From: Pseudomonas sp. B21-040
GTDB lineage: Bacteria > Pseudomonadota > Gammaproteobacteria > Pseudomonadales > Pseudomonadaceae
Reading direction: 5' to 3'
Length of the DNA stretch: 64,000 bases
Assembly (NCBI RefSeq): GCF_024748695.1
Contig: NZ_CP087176.1
Location: forward strand, 5,511,501-5,575,500
Shown: positions 1 through 7,459 of the stretch, piece by piece
How the letters are laid out: every line of letters begins with the position of its first letter
Position numbering within the stretch: the stretch's first letter is position 1
Program-made: the position numbers and the translations under genes
The notes under the pieces: generated by a model
The model's input: the letters and a program-made list of their open reading frames with translations, nothing else
The model's database searches: none
What the model was told of the DNA's origin: nothing

Positions 1-79
1 TGGAGTCGACGCTGTCTGGCAGGTCTGCCTGGTCGTCGCTCAAAGCGTCGGCAACCGGCGGTTGTGTCGGGGAAGTCAT
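1..79 (-). CDS. N-terminus of an unidentified protein, cut by window edge
   Basis: The reverse strand has an ATG at 79-77 preceded by GGAG about six bases upstream, a good ribosome binding site, and the frame stays open to the window edge. The visible 26 residues begin MTSPTQPPVADALS and are rich in Pro, Asp and Ala, like a disordered N-terminal tail. No family can be recognised from so little. It would be divergent from the RND efflux operon at 450. Start and reading frame are seen; that it is a real gene is inferred from the binding site alone. Confidence 0.4.
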   Translation of the reverse strand, partial: MTSPTQPPVADALSDDQADLPDSVDS

Positions 80-213
80 GAAAGCTCCGGGTGGTGCACA
101 TAGAGTCGGGCCCGGTCAGCGAGCCGCGAAAGGCGGCAGTATACCTGTGTCGAGAGCTGCAAGCTTCACGCCGCGAGCGAGTCCGTCGGGTTTTGTGTTG
201 ACTGAACTGCCGC

Positions 214-280
214 CATCGCGGGCAAGCCCGGCTCCCACAAGGACCCAACGTATCTGTAGGAGCCGAGCTTGCTCGCGATG
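214..280. repeat. REPIN-like inverted REP doublet (class 1)
   Basis: Two facing copies of a short intergenic repeat: 214-239 (core GCGGGCAAGCCCGGCTCCCA) and its inverted partner at 255-280 (AGCCGAGCTTGCTCGCGATG). The same core recurs at 8987-9012 and 9054-9079. REP doublets of this kind are dispersed in intergenic DNA of fluorescent pseudomonads and are mobilised by RAYT transposases; no RAYT is present here. Confidence 0.75.
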
Positions 281-338
281 AACGATAACGCGGTCAACCT
301 GACCGAACGCCATGCAAGCAAAATCAAGATCCCTCCCA

Positions 339-358
339 AACTGACAGCGCCGTCAGTT
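339..358. promoter_or_regulatory. Inverted repeat AACTGAC-N6-GTCAGTT, candidate operator
   Basis: Perfect 7-base arms at 339-345 and 352-358 lie about 90 bases before the adaptor gene. Two further CTGAC half-motifs follow at 372-376 and 380-384, the latter overlapping a possible -35. The co-transcribed OmpR-type regulator (4718-5395) is the obvious candidate to bind here, which would make the system autoregulated; that link is inference. Confidence 0.5.
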
Positions 359-379
359 AGCAGTCACCCTCCTGACGGG

Positions 380-407
380 CTGACAGGGTTATAAAGGAGG
401 GTATAAA
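380..407 (+). promoter_or_regulatory. Possible sigma70 promoter of the RND/two-component operon
   Basis: CTGACA at 380-385 and TATAAA at 402-407 are separated by 16 bases and stand 43 bases before the adaptor start. An overlapping alternative -10 (TTATAA) lies at 389-394. The -35 sits inside the TGAC cluster, consistent with regulation at this position. Confidence 0.35.
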
Positions 408-449
408 CCTGAAAACTCCCCCTATCCCTTAGCCCGGCGCCCCACTCGC

Positions 450-1610
450 ATGCAAATTCAGAAAAAAACCGCCTTGATCGCCGGTCTGCTTATTGCTTTG
501 GCCGCGTGGGGCACCTGGTATGTCGTCAAGCCCGCCACGGCGAAGCTCGCTGCGCCTGCGGCCATCCCGGTGCGCGTGGTCAACGTTGTTGAAAAAGACG
601 TCCCACGTTATGTCAGCGGCATCGGTTCGGTGCTGTCCTTGCACAGCGTTGTGGTGCGTCCGCAAATTGACGGCATCCTCACCAAAATCCTGGTCAAGGA
701 AGGCCAACTGGTGAACAAAGGGGACTTGCTCGCGACCATCGACGACCGCTCGATCCGCGCCAGCCTCGATCAGACCCGTGCGCAACTGGGTGAAAGCCAG
801 GCTCAATTGGAAGTCGCACAGGTCAACCTCAAGCGGTACAAATTACTGACGGTCGACGATGGGGTTTCCAAGCAGACCTACGACCAGCAACAAGCGCTGG
901 TCAATCAGCTCAAGGCCACGGCGCAAGGCAATCAGGCGTCAATCGACGCCGCTCAGGTGCAACTCTCCTACACACAGATTCGCTCCCCGGTCACCGGGCG
1001 CGTCGGTATTCGTACGGTGGATGAAGGCAACTTCCTGCGCATGACCGACGCCCAAGGTCTGTTCACCGTGACCCAGATCGACCCGATCGCCGTCGAGTTC
1101 TCCTTGCCGCAGCAAATGCTGCCGACCCTGCAAGGGCTGATCGGCGACCCACAACGCGCACAAGTGAAAGCCTACATCGGCGCCGACACCGACGGTGAAA
1201 CCGGCAACCTGCTGGGCGAAGGTCACCTGACCCTGATCGATAACCAGATCAACGCCAATACCGGGACCATCCGCGCCAAGGCCGAATTCAACAACCCCGG
1301 ACAGAAACTCTGGCCCGGCCTGCTGGTAACGGTAAAAATTCAGACAGCCCTGGAGAAAGATGCGCTGGTGGTGCCGCCCACCGTCGTACAGCGGGGCCTC
1401 GATCAACATTTCGTGTACCGGGTCAACGGTGACAAAGTTGAAGCCGTCAACGTGCAGGTCGTCGCTCAAGGCAGCGGCCAGGACATCATCAAAGGCGTGA
1501 AACAGGGCGATGTGCTGGTCAGTGATGGCCAGTCGCGGCTCAAGCCTGGTTCAACCGTGCAAGTGCTGACCGACCCGCCGCAAGTGGTGCAATCGGAGTC
1601 GAAACCATGA
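450..1610 (+). CDS. RND efflux periplasmic adaptor subunit (MdtA/MexE type)
   Basis: A 386-residue membrane fusion protein that links an inner-membrane RND pump to an outer-membrane channel. An N-terminal hydrophobic segment (about residues 8-26) is followed by a biotinyl-lipoyl-like region (VVRPQIDGIL...VKEGQLVNKGDLLATID, split by the hairpin), an alpha-helical hairpin rich in Gln/Ala, the returning lipoyl half (SPVTGRVGIR), and a beta-barrel domain with the usual NPGQKLWPGLLVTV signature. There is no lipobox cysteine, so it is anchored by a signal anchor or is soluble. It overlaps the pump gene by four bases (ATGA), so the two are translationally coupled. Substrate cannot be read from sequence. 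No outer-membrane factor gene is nearby, so it probably borrows a TolC/OprM-like channel. Confidence 0.92.
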   Translation: MQIQKKTALIAGLLIALAAWGTWYVVKPATAKLAAPAAIPVRVVNVVEKDVPRYVSGIGSVLSLHSVVVRPQIDGILTKILVKEGQLVNKGDLLATIDDRSIRASLDQTRAQLGESQAQLEVAQVNLKRYKLLTVDDGVSKQTYDQQQALVNQLKATAQGNQASIDAAQVQLSYTQIRSPVTGRVGIRTVDEGNFLRMTDAQGLFTVTQIDPIAVEFSLPQQMLPTLQGLIGDPQRAQVKAYIGADTDGETGNLLGEGHLTLIDNQINANTGTIRAKAEFNNPGQKLWPGLLVTVKIQTALEKDALVVPPTVVQRGLDQHFVYRVNGDKVEAVNVQVVAQGSGQDIIKGVKQGDVLVSDGQSRLKPGSTVQVLTDPPQVVQSESKP

Positions 1611-4600
1611 AGGGCCACGGCTCAGTCTCGGCCTGGTGCATCGATCATCCGGTCGCCACTATCCTGCTGACCTTTGCTCTGGTGCTGCTCGGCGCCATCG
1701 CCTTCCCGCGCCTGCCGATTGCGCCGCTGCCGGAAGCGGAATTCCCGACTATCCAGGTGGCCGCGCAATTGCCCGGCGCCAGCCCGGAAACCATGGCCTC
1801 GTCGGTGGCCACGCCGCTTGAAGTGCAATTCAGCGCCATCCCCGGCGTGACGCAAATGACGTCGAGCAGCGCCTTGGGGTCGACCAACCTGACCCTGCAG
1901 TTCACCCTCGACAAAAGCATCGACACCGCCGCCCAGGAAGTCCAGGCCGCGATCAACACCGCCGCCGGCAAACTGCCCAAGGACATGCCCACGCTGCCAA
2001 CCTGGCGCAAGGTCAATCCCGCCGACAGCCCAGTGCTGATCCTCAGCGTCAACTCCACCCAAATGCCCGGCACCGAGCTCAGTGATCTGGTGGAAACCCT
2101 GCTCTCCCGTCAGATCAGTCAGATCGATGGCGTAGGCCAAATCAACATTACCGGCCAGCAACGTCCGGCTATCCGGGTTCAAGCGTCGGCGGACAAACTG
2201 GCGGCCATTGGCCTGACCCTCGCGGACATTCGCCTGGCGATCCAGAGCACCAGCCTCAACCTGGCCAAAGGTGCGCTGTACGGCGAATCGAGCATTTCGA
2301 CCCTGTCGACCAACGACCAGCTATTTCACCCCGAGGAATACAGCCAACTCATCGTTTCCTACAAGGACGGCGCCCCGGTTCATCTGAGGGATGTCGCCAA
2401 AGTCGTCAACGGCTCGGAAGATGCCTACGTTCAGGCCTGGGCCGGCGACAGGCCGGGGGTGAACCTGGTGATTTCCCGGCAACCGGGCGCGAACATTGTC
2501 GAGACCGTGGATCGCATTCAAGCCGCGTTGCCGGCTCTGGAAGCCATGCTCCCCGCCTCGGTGCAGGTCAAGGTACTGGTCGACCGCACCCAGACTATCC
2601 GCGCCTCGCTGCATGAAGTGGAAATCACCCTGCTGATCGCGATCATGCTGGTGGTGGCGGTGATGGCGCTGTTCCTGCGCCAGTGGTCGGCGACGCTGAT
2701 CGTGTCCGCGGTACTGGGCGTTTCGCTGATCGCCAGTTTCGCGCTGATGTACATCATGGGCTTCAGCCTGAACAACCTGACGCTGGTGGCCATCGTGGTG
2801 GCCGTGGGGTTTGTAGTCGACGACGCGATTGTGGTGGTGGAGAATATTCACCGGCACCTTGAGGCCGGCGACAGCATGCGCGAGGCGGCGATCAAGGGCG
2901 CCGGCGAGATTGGGTTTACCGTGGTCTCGATCAGTTTCTCGCTGGTGGCGGCATTCATTCCGCTGCTGTTCATGGGCGGCGTGGTCGGGCGGTTATTCAA
3001 GGAATTCGCCCTGACGGCCACCTCGACCATCATGATTTCGGTGGTGGTGTCGCTGACGCTGGCGCCCACCCTGGCCGCGCTGTTCATGCGTGCGCCGGTG
3101 CACCACGCCCACAGCAAACCGACGTTCGGCGAACGCTTGATGGCCGGCTATGAAAAACTGCTACGCCGCGCCCTCGCCCATCAAAAGTTGATGATCGGTG
3201 TGTTTGGCCTTTCCCTCTGCCTGGCCATCGCCGGTTACATCTTCATTCCGAAAGGGTTCTTCCCGGTGCAGGACACCGGTTTTGTCCTCGGTACGACCGA
3301 AGCCGCCGCCGATATTTCCTACGGCGACATGGTGAAAAAACACCTGGCAATGGCCGAAATCGTCGCGGCGGACCCCGCCGTCGCGGCGTTTTCCCACTCG
3401 GTCGGCGTATCGGGCAGTAACCAGACCATCGCCAACGGTCGCTTCTGGATCTCCCTGAAAAAACGCAGCGACCGCGATGTCTCGGCCAGCCAGTTCATCG
3501 ACCGGATTCGCCCGAAACTGATGAAGGTCCCGGGCATCGTGCTGTACCTGCGAGCCGGGCAAGACATCAACCTCAGCTCCGGCCCGAGCCGCGCCCAGTA
3601 CCAATACGTACTCAAGAGCAATGACGGCGCGACCCTCAGCACCTGGACCCAACGCCTGACGGAAAAGCTGCGCGGCAACCCTGCGTTTCGCGACATTTCC
3701 AACGACCTGCAACTGGGCGGCAGCATCACCCACATCAGCATCGACCGCAGCGCGGCGGCGCGCTTCGGCCTGACCGCCAGTGATGTCGACGAAGCGCTTT
3801 ACGATGCATTTGGTCAGCGTCAGGTCAATGAATTCCAGACCCAGATCAACCAGTACAACGTGATTCTGGAACTCGACACCCAGCAACGCGGCAAGGCGGA
3901 AAGCCTGAACTATTTCTACTTGCGCTCGCCCCTGAGCGGAGAAATGGTGCCGCTGTCGGCACTGGCCAAATTTGACGCCCCCACGGTCGGCCCGCTGTCC
4001 ATCGCCCACGACGGCATGTTCCCGGCCGCTAACTTGTCGTTCAACCTCGCGCCCGGCGTGGCGTTGGGCGATGCGGTGATCATGCTCAACCAGGCCAAGG
4101 TCGACATCGGCATGCCGGCGGCCATGAGCGGTAATTTCCAGGGCGCGGCGCAGGCGTTCCAGAGTTCGCTGGCCAGCCAGCCGTGGCTGATTCTGGCGGC
4201 GCTGGTTGCGGTGTACATCATTCTGGGCGTGCTCTACGAGAGCTTCGTTCACCCGCTGACCATCATTTCGACGCTGCCTTCGGCGGGGCTCGGGGCGGTG
4301 ATCATGCTGTGGATTTGCGGCCAGGACTTTTCGATCATGGCGCTGATCGGGCTGGTGCTGCTGATCGGTATCGTCAAGAAAAACGGCATCCTGATGATCG
4401 ATTTTGCACTTGATGCCCAGCGCAACCGTGGTTTACCACCGGAAGAGGCGATCTTTCAGGCCTGTATCACGCGGTTCCGGCCGATCATCATGACCACCCT
4501 CGCCGCCCTGCTCGGCGCACTGCCGCTGATGCTCGGCTACGGCACCGGCGCCGAACTGCGCCAGCCGCTGGGAATCGCGGTCGTGGGCGGTTTGCTGGTC

Positions 4601-4708
4601 AGCCAGGCGCTGACGCTGTTCACCACTCCGGTCATATACTTGTGGCTTGAGCGGCTTTTCCACAGGCCCAAACCTTCGCCGGTACCGGCGTTGGCGACCA
4701 CAGACTGA
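1607..4708 (+). CDS. RND efflux pump, inner-membrane transporter (MdtB/MdtC-like)
   Basis: The 1033-residue length and layout are typical of the HAE1 RND family: an N-terminal membrane helix (about residues 15-33), a first periplasmic porter loop, six helices, a second loop and six helices. The proton-relay aspartates are present in VVDDAIVVVENIHR in helix 4, and the matching lysine is in GIVKKNGILMIDFA in helix 10. The N-terminus (DHPVATILLTFALVLLG) resembles MdtB/MdtC and MuxB/MuxC more than MexB. Only one such pump gene is present, so it presumably forms a homotrimer rather than the MdtBC heterotrimer. It sits between its adaptor and a two-component pair, which suggests drug, metal or bile-like compound efflux under signal control; the substrate is unknown. 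Confidence 0.93.
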   Translation: MKGHGSVSAWCIDHPVATILLTFALVLLGAIAFPRLPIAPLPEAEFPTIQVAAQLPGASPETMASSVATPLEVQFSAIPGVTQMTSSSALGSTNLTLQFTLDKSIDTAAQEVQAAINTAAGKLPKDMPTLPTWRKVNPADSPVLILSVNSTQMPGTELSDLVETLLSRQISQIDGVGQINITGQQRPAIRVQASADKLAAIGLTLADIRLAIQSTSLNLAKGALYGESSISTLSTNDQLFHPEEYSQLIVSYKDGAPVHLRDVAKVVNGSEDAYVQAWAGDRPGVNLVISRQPGANIVETVDRIQAALPALEAMLPASVQVKVLVDRTQTIRASLHEVEITLLIAIMLVVAVMALFLRQWSATLIVSAVLGVSLIASFALMYIMGFSLNNLTLVAIVVAVGFVVDDAIVVVENIHRHLEAGDSMREAAIKGAGEIGFTVVSISFSLVAAFIPLLFMGGVVGRLFKEFALTATSTIMISVVVSLTLAPTLAALFMRAPVHHAHSKPTFGERLMAGYEKLLRRALAHQKLMIGVFGLSLCLAIAGYIFIPKGFFPVQDTGFVLGTTEAAADISYGDMVKKHLAMAEIVAADPAVAAFSHSVGVSGSNQTIANGRFWISLKKRSDRDVSASQFIDRIRPKLMKVPGIVLYLRAGQDINLSSGPSRAQYQYVLKSNDGATLSTWTQRLTEKLRGNPAFRDISNDLQLGGSITHISIDRSAAARFGLTASDVDEALYDAFGQRQVNEFQTQINQYNVILELDTQQRGKAESLNYFYLRSPLSGEMVPLSALAKFDAPTVGPLSIAHDGMFPAANLSFNLAPGVALGDAVIMLNQAKVDIGMPAAMSGNFQGAAQAFQSSLASQPWLILAALVAVYIILGVLYESFVHPLTIISTLPSAGLGAVIMLWICGQDFSIMALIGLVLLIGIVKKNGILMIDFALDAQRNRGLPPEEAIFQACITRFRPIIMTTLAALLGALPLMLGYGTGAELRQPLGIAVVGGLLVSQALTLFTTPVIYLWLERLFHRPKPSPVPALATTD

Positions 4709-4717
4709 GGCGGGGTC

Positions 4718-5395
4718 ATGCGCGTTCTGATTATCGAAGACGAAGAAAAAACCGCGGATTATTTACACCGCGGCCTGACGGAACAGGGTTACACCGTGGA
4801 CCTGGCGCGCGACGGCGTCGAGGGCCTGCACCTGGCGCTGGAAAGCGACTACGCGGTGATCGTCCTCGACGTCATGCTGCCGGGCCTGGACGGCTTCGGC
4901 GTGCTACGTGCATTGCGTGCACGCAAGCAAACCCCGGTGATCATGCTCACCGCCCGCGAGCGCGTCGAAGACCGCATCAAGGGCCTGCGCGACGGCGCCG
5001 ACGATTACCTCGGCAAACCGTTTTCGTTCCTTGAACTGGTGGCACGGCTGCAAGCGCTGACCCGCCGCAGCGGCGGCCACGAACCGGTGCAAGTGAGTAT
5101 CGCCGACCTGTGGATTGATTTGATCAGCCGCAAGGCCACCCGCGCCGGTACTCGCCTTGATCTGACGGCCAAGGAGTTTTCGCTGCTCAGTGTGCTGGCC
5201 CGCCGGCAAGGTGAAATCCTCTCGAAAACAGCGATTGCCGAGATGGTCTGGGACATCAATTTCGACAGCGACGCCAACGTCGTCGAGGTCGCGATCAAGC
5301 GCCTGCGGGCCAAACTCGATGGCCCCTTCGACGAGAAATTGCTGCACACGATTCGTGGCATGGGTTATGTGCTGGAGAGCCGTGGTGTCCAGTAA
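4718..5395 (+). CDS. OmpR-family response regulator (heavy-metal CopR/CusR-like)
   Basis: A 225-residue regulator. The receiver domain (1-118) carries the acidic pocket (EDEE, 7-10), phospho-acceptor Asp51 in VLDVMLPGLDG and Lys100 in KPF. The C-terminal winged helix (about 125-222) has the OmpR signature LTAKEFSLL and HTIRGMGYVL. Overall wording of the sequence (EDEEKTADYLHRGLTEQGY) is that of the heavy-metal response-regulator subfamily. It starts nine bases after the pump stop and overlaps the kinase start, so the pump and the two-component system form one transcription unit. Candidate targets are the TGAC repeats upstream of the operon. Confidence 0.92.
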   Translation: MRVLIIEDEEKTADYLHRGLTEQGYTVDLARDGVEGLHLALESDYAVIVLDVMLPGLDGFGVLRALRARKQTPVIMLTARERVEDRIKGLRDGADDYLGKPFSFLELVARLQALTRRSGGHEPVQVSIADLWIDLISRKATRAGTRLDLTAKEFSLLSVLARRQGEILSKTAIAEMVWDINFDSDANVVEVAIKRLRAKLDGPFDEKLLHTIRGMGYVLESRGVQ

Positions 5396-6749
5396 CAGCA
5401 TCGCATTGCGCTTGAGCGGGATGTTCACGCTGGTGGCGCTGTTGGTGTTTTTGTTGATCGGCTGGGCCTTGTACCAGCAGGTCGACAAGGGCTTGGGATT
5501 GCTGCCCGAAGCCGAACTGGACGCGCGCTACAGCGTGCTCGAATCCACCGTTGGCCGTTACGGCACGCCCGAACATTGGGTGAAGATCAACAACAAACTC
5601 AAGTTGCTGGGCGAGGAAGACAAGCGCATCAGTTTCTGGATTACCAGCGGTGATCCGCACTACGAATACGGCAGCCCGACACCGCAAATCCGCGCCTTTG
5701 CCGAAGGGCCGCTGGGCATGCGTGACTTGCAGCTGCCGGACCATCCCTACCCGCTGAAAGTACTGGTGAGCCAGTTCCCGGCCAAGGATCAACGCCCGCC
5801 GCTGCGCTTCATGATCGGCATCGACACCGAGACCTTTTACCAGACGCAACATCACCTGCTGATCGCCCTGATCAGCCTGGCGATTGTCGGGGTGTTGCTG
5901 GCGTCTGCATTGGGCTATTGGGTCGCACGCATTGGCCTCAAGCCACTGATCAAGCTGTCTCAGGAAGCCCAGCGCCTGGCACCGCCGCTGCGTTCCGGAC
6001 GGCTGCGATTATCGTCGCTGCCGCCAGAGTTGAATCAGTTCGTCAATTCATTCAACTCCACGCTGGAACGGGTAGAGCAGGCTTACTCGCGGCTGGAGTC
6101 GTTCAATGCCGACGTGGCTCATGAACTACGCTCGCCGCTGACCAACCTGATCGGGCAGACCCAAGTGGCGCTCACACGCGGACGCTCTGCCGAACACTAT
6201 TTCGAAGTGCTGCAATCGAACCTCGAAGAGCTGGAACGCCTGCGCTCGATCATCAACGACATGTTGTTCCTCGCCAGTGCCGATCAGGGCAGCAAGGCCA
6301 CCAAACTGACGTCCACCTCGCTCGCCAATGAAGTGGCGACGACGCTGGAGTATCTGGATTTCATTCTTGAAGATGCGCAGGTTCAGGTGCAGGTCAGCGG
6401 TGATGCGCAGGTGCGAATCGAGATCGCGCATCTGCGCCGGGCGTTGATTAACTTGCTGAGCAACGCGGTGCAACACACCGAACCTGGGCAGGTGATTCAG
6501 GTGCGGATCGAGGTCGAAGAGCACCAGGTGAGCATCGGCGTGGCAAACCCGGGTGCACCGATTGCCAGCGAGCATTTGCAGCGCTTGTTCGAGCGTTTTT
6601 ATCGGGTGGATGCCTCGCGCAGCAACAGTGGCAACAATCACGGCCTGGGGCTGGCGATCGTCAAGGCGATTGCATTGATGCATGGCGGTGATGTGTTTGT
6701 GCGCAGTGATCAGGGCATGAATACCTTCGGCATTCACCTTCCCGTTTAA
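5385..6749 (+). CDS. Membrane sensor histidine kinase paired with upstream regulator
   Basis: I place the start at the GTG at 5385 (VSSNSIALRLSGMF), overlapping the regulator stop by 11 bases; the GTG at 5382 is an alternative. The 454-residue product has a membrane helix (about 12-31), a periplasmic sensor region to about 160, a second helix (about 164-185), a HAMP-like linker, a dimerisation/phosphorylation helix with His246 in ADVAHELRSPLTNL, and an ATPase domain with N box (INLLSNAVQHT) and G2 box (HGLGLAIVKAI). Architecture is that of CusS-like heavy-metal kinases. The ligand is unknown. No metal-binding cysteines are evident in the periplasmic part, so metal sensing should not be assumed. 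Confidence 0.92.
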   Translation: MSSNSIALRLSGMFTLVALLVFLLIGWALYQQVDKGLGLLPEAELDARYSVLESTVGRYGTPEHWVKINNKLKLLGEEDKRISFWITSGDPHYEYGSPTPQIRAFAEGPLGMRDLQLPDHPYPLKVLVSQFPAKDQRPPLRFMIGIDTETFYQTQHHLLIALISLAIVGVLLASALGYWVARIGLKPLIKLSQEAQRLAPPLRSGRLRLSSLPPELNQFVNSFNSTLERVEQAYSRLESFNADVAHELRSPLTNLIGQTQVALTRGRSAEHYFEVLQSNLEELERLRSIINDMLFLASADQGSKATKLTSTSLANEVATTLEYLDFILEDAQVQVQVSGDAQVRIEIAHLRRALINLLSNAVQHTEPGQVIQVRIEVEEHQVSIGVANPGAPIASEHLQRLFERFYRVDASRSNSGNNHGLGLAIVKAIALMHGGDVFVRSDQGMNTFGIHLPV

Positions 6750-6762
6750 TCCTCGCACGGTC

Positions 6763-6897
6763 CTGTAGCAGCTGGCGAAGCCTGCGTCCGGCTGCGTAGC
6801 AGTCGTAAAGTCTGCGTTTGCGGTCTTTCTGAAACACCGCATCGTCTGATTTTACGACTGCTGCGCAGCCGGACGCAGGCTTCGCCAGCTGCTACAG
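6763..6897. repeat. REPIN-like long inverted repeat (class 2)
   Basis: Inverted arms beginning TGTAGCAGCTGGCGAAGCCT and ending in the complementary sequence, each about 45 bases, enclose a short variable centre. The same family recurs at 57183-57328 and 63551-63695. It directly follows the histidine kinase and may end or stabilise that transcript. Confidence 0.75.
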
Positions 6898-7029
6898 AGG
6901 CGGCGTTGGTGTTCTTACTGTTGCTTCAGGCGCAATAGTCCTTTCTTGAATTGGCTCTGTTTCCCGTCGGCCAGGATCCTTATCTTTGCCCGCACCAAAC
7001 AGCACTTGCCAAGCAAGAAGGTTTAAAAG

Positions 7030-7254
7030 ATGTCCAACATTACGGGTACTGCCAGCGCTTTCGTTTTGTCCTCATTGTTTCTGTCTCCGTTCGCAATCGC
7101 GGAAGAGTCGCAGACGTTCGTCACGCAAAATGCCGCACGTGCCGCCGCCTACGATCAGTATCAGAGCGAAATGACGGCCAAGGCTGAAGACGCCGCGCAA
7201 ACCCCTCAAGCGTCCACTTCTGCGACCCAGCCGCGGGTTGAGAAAGACAGCTGA
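7030..7254 (+). CDS. Small secreted hypothetical protein
   Basis: A 74-residue protein with a clear Sec signal peptide: a short polar start, a hydrophobic core (about 9-22), and AIA before the mature sequence EESQTFVTQNAARAAAYDQY. The mature part is about 50 residues, hydrophilic, rich in Ala/Gln/Thr and ends in charged residues. An AAGAAGG ribosome binding site precedes ATG 7030; a longer frame from 6951 is in another phase and lacks one. It is a stand-alone gene, followed by a strong terminator. I recognise no function; similar small periplasmic proteins are conserved in pseudomonads. Confidence 0.7.
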   Translation: MSNITGTASAFVLSSLFLSPFAIAEESQTFVTQNAARAAAYDQYQSEMTAKAEDAAQTPQASTSATQPRVEKDS

Positions 7255-7319
7255 CTCATCGAACGATTCTGTTTCCCTCGACACTTTTCATCGGCTCTTC
7301 CCTTTGAAAAGTTGTCTTC

Positions 7320-7348
7320 AAAGCCGCTGCTATCAGCGGTTTTTTTTC
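7320..7348 (+). terminator. Rho-independent terminator after small secreted protein
   Basis: Stem CCGCTG (7324-7329) / CAGCGG (7334-7339) with a four-base loop is followed by eight T (7340-7347). It lies about 70 bases after the stop of the 74-residue gene. Confidence 0.8.
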
Positions 7349-7403
7349 ATTGGGGGCTAGCGCAAGTGCGTTCCCGCTCAATGTCTTCTAAGCTTGAATA
7401 AGT

Positions 7404-7433
7404 AAAGGCCAGCGCGTTTTGCTGGCCTTTTTT
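7404..7433 (+). terminator. Second hairpin terminator before the diguanylate cyclase
   Basis: Ten-base perfect stem AAAGGCCAGC (7404-7413) / GCTGGCCTTT (7421-7430) followed by further T. It insulates the diguanylate cyclase, which starts 26 bases later, from upstream readthrough; the A-rich left side could also terminate leftward transcripts. Confidence 0.75.
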
Positions 7434-7459
7434 ATGCGCCTCAAACAGACATCAGCCCC

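Larger units (their letters stand above)
80..449. other. Intergenic region upstream of RND operon
   Basis: This 370-base gap holds a REP doublet (214-280), a perfect inverted repeat (339-358) and TGAC-rich sequence leading into a possible promoter for the RND operon (380-407). Short open frames here look like chance. Confidence 0.6.

Noticed and set aside
214..280. Inverted REP pair read as a Rho-independent terminator
   Set aside because: No T tract follows, and the same core recurs elsewhere in facing pairs, so a dispersed REP doublet fits better.
3161..4252. Minus-strand frame of 363 codons opposite the RND pump
   Set aside because: Antisense shadow; the pump's essential residues and length are intact on the plus strand.
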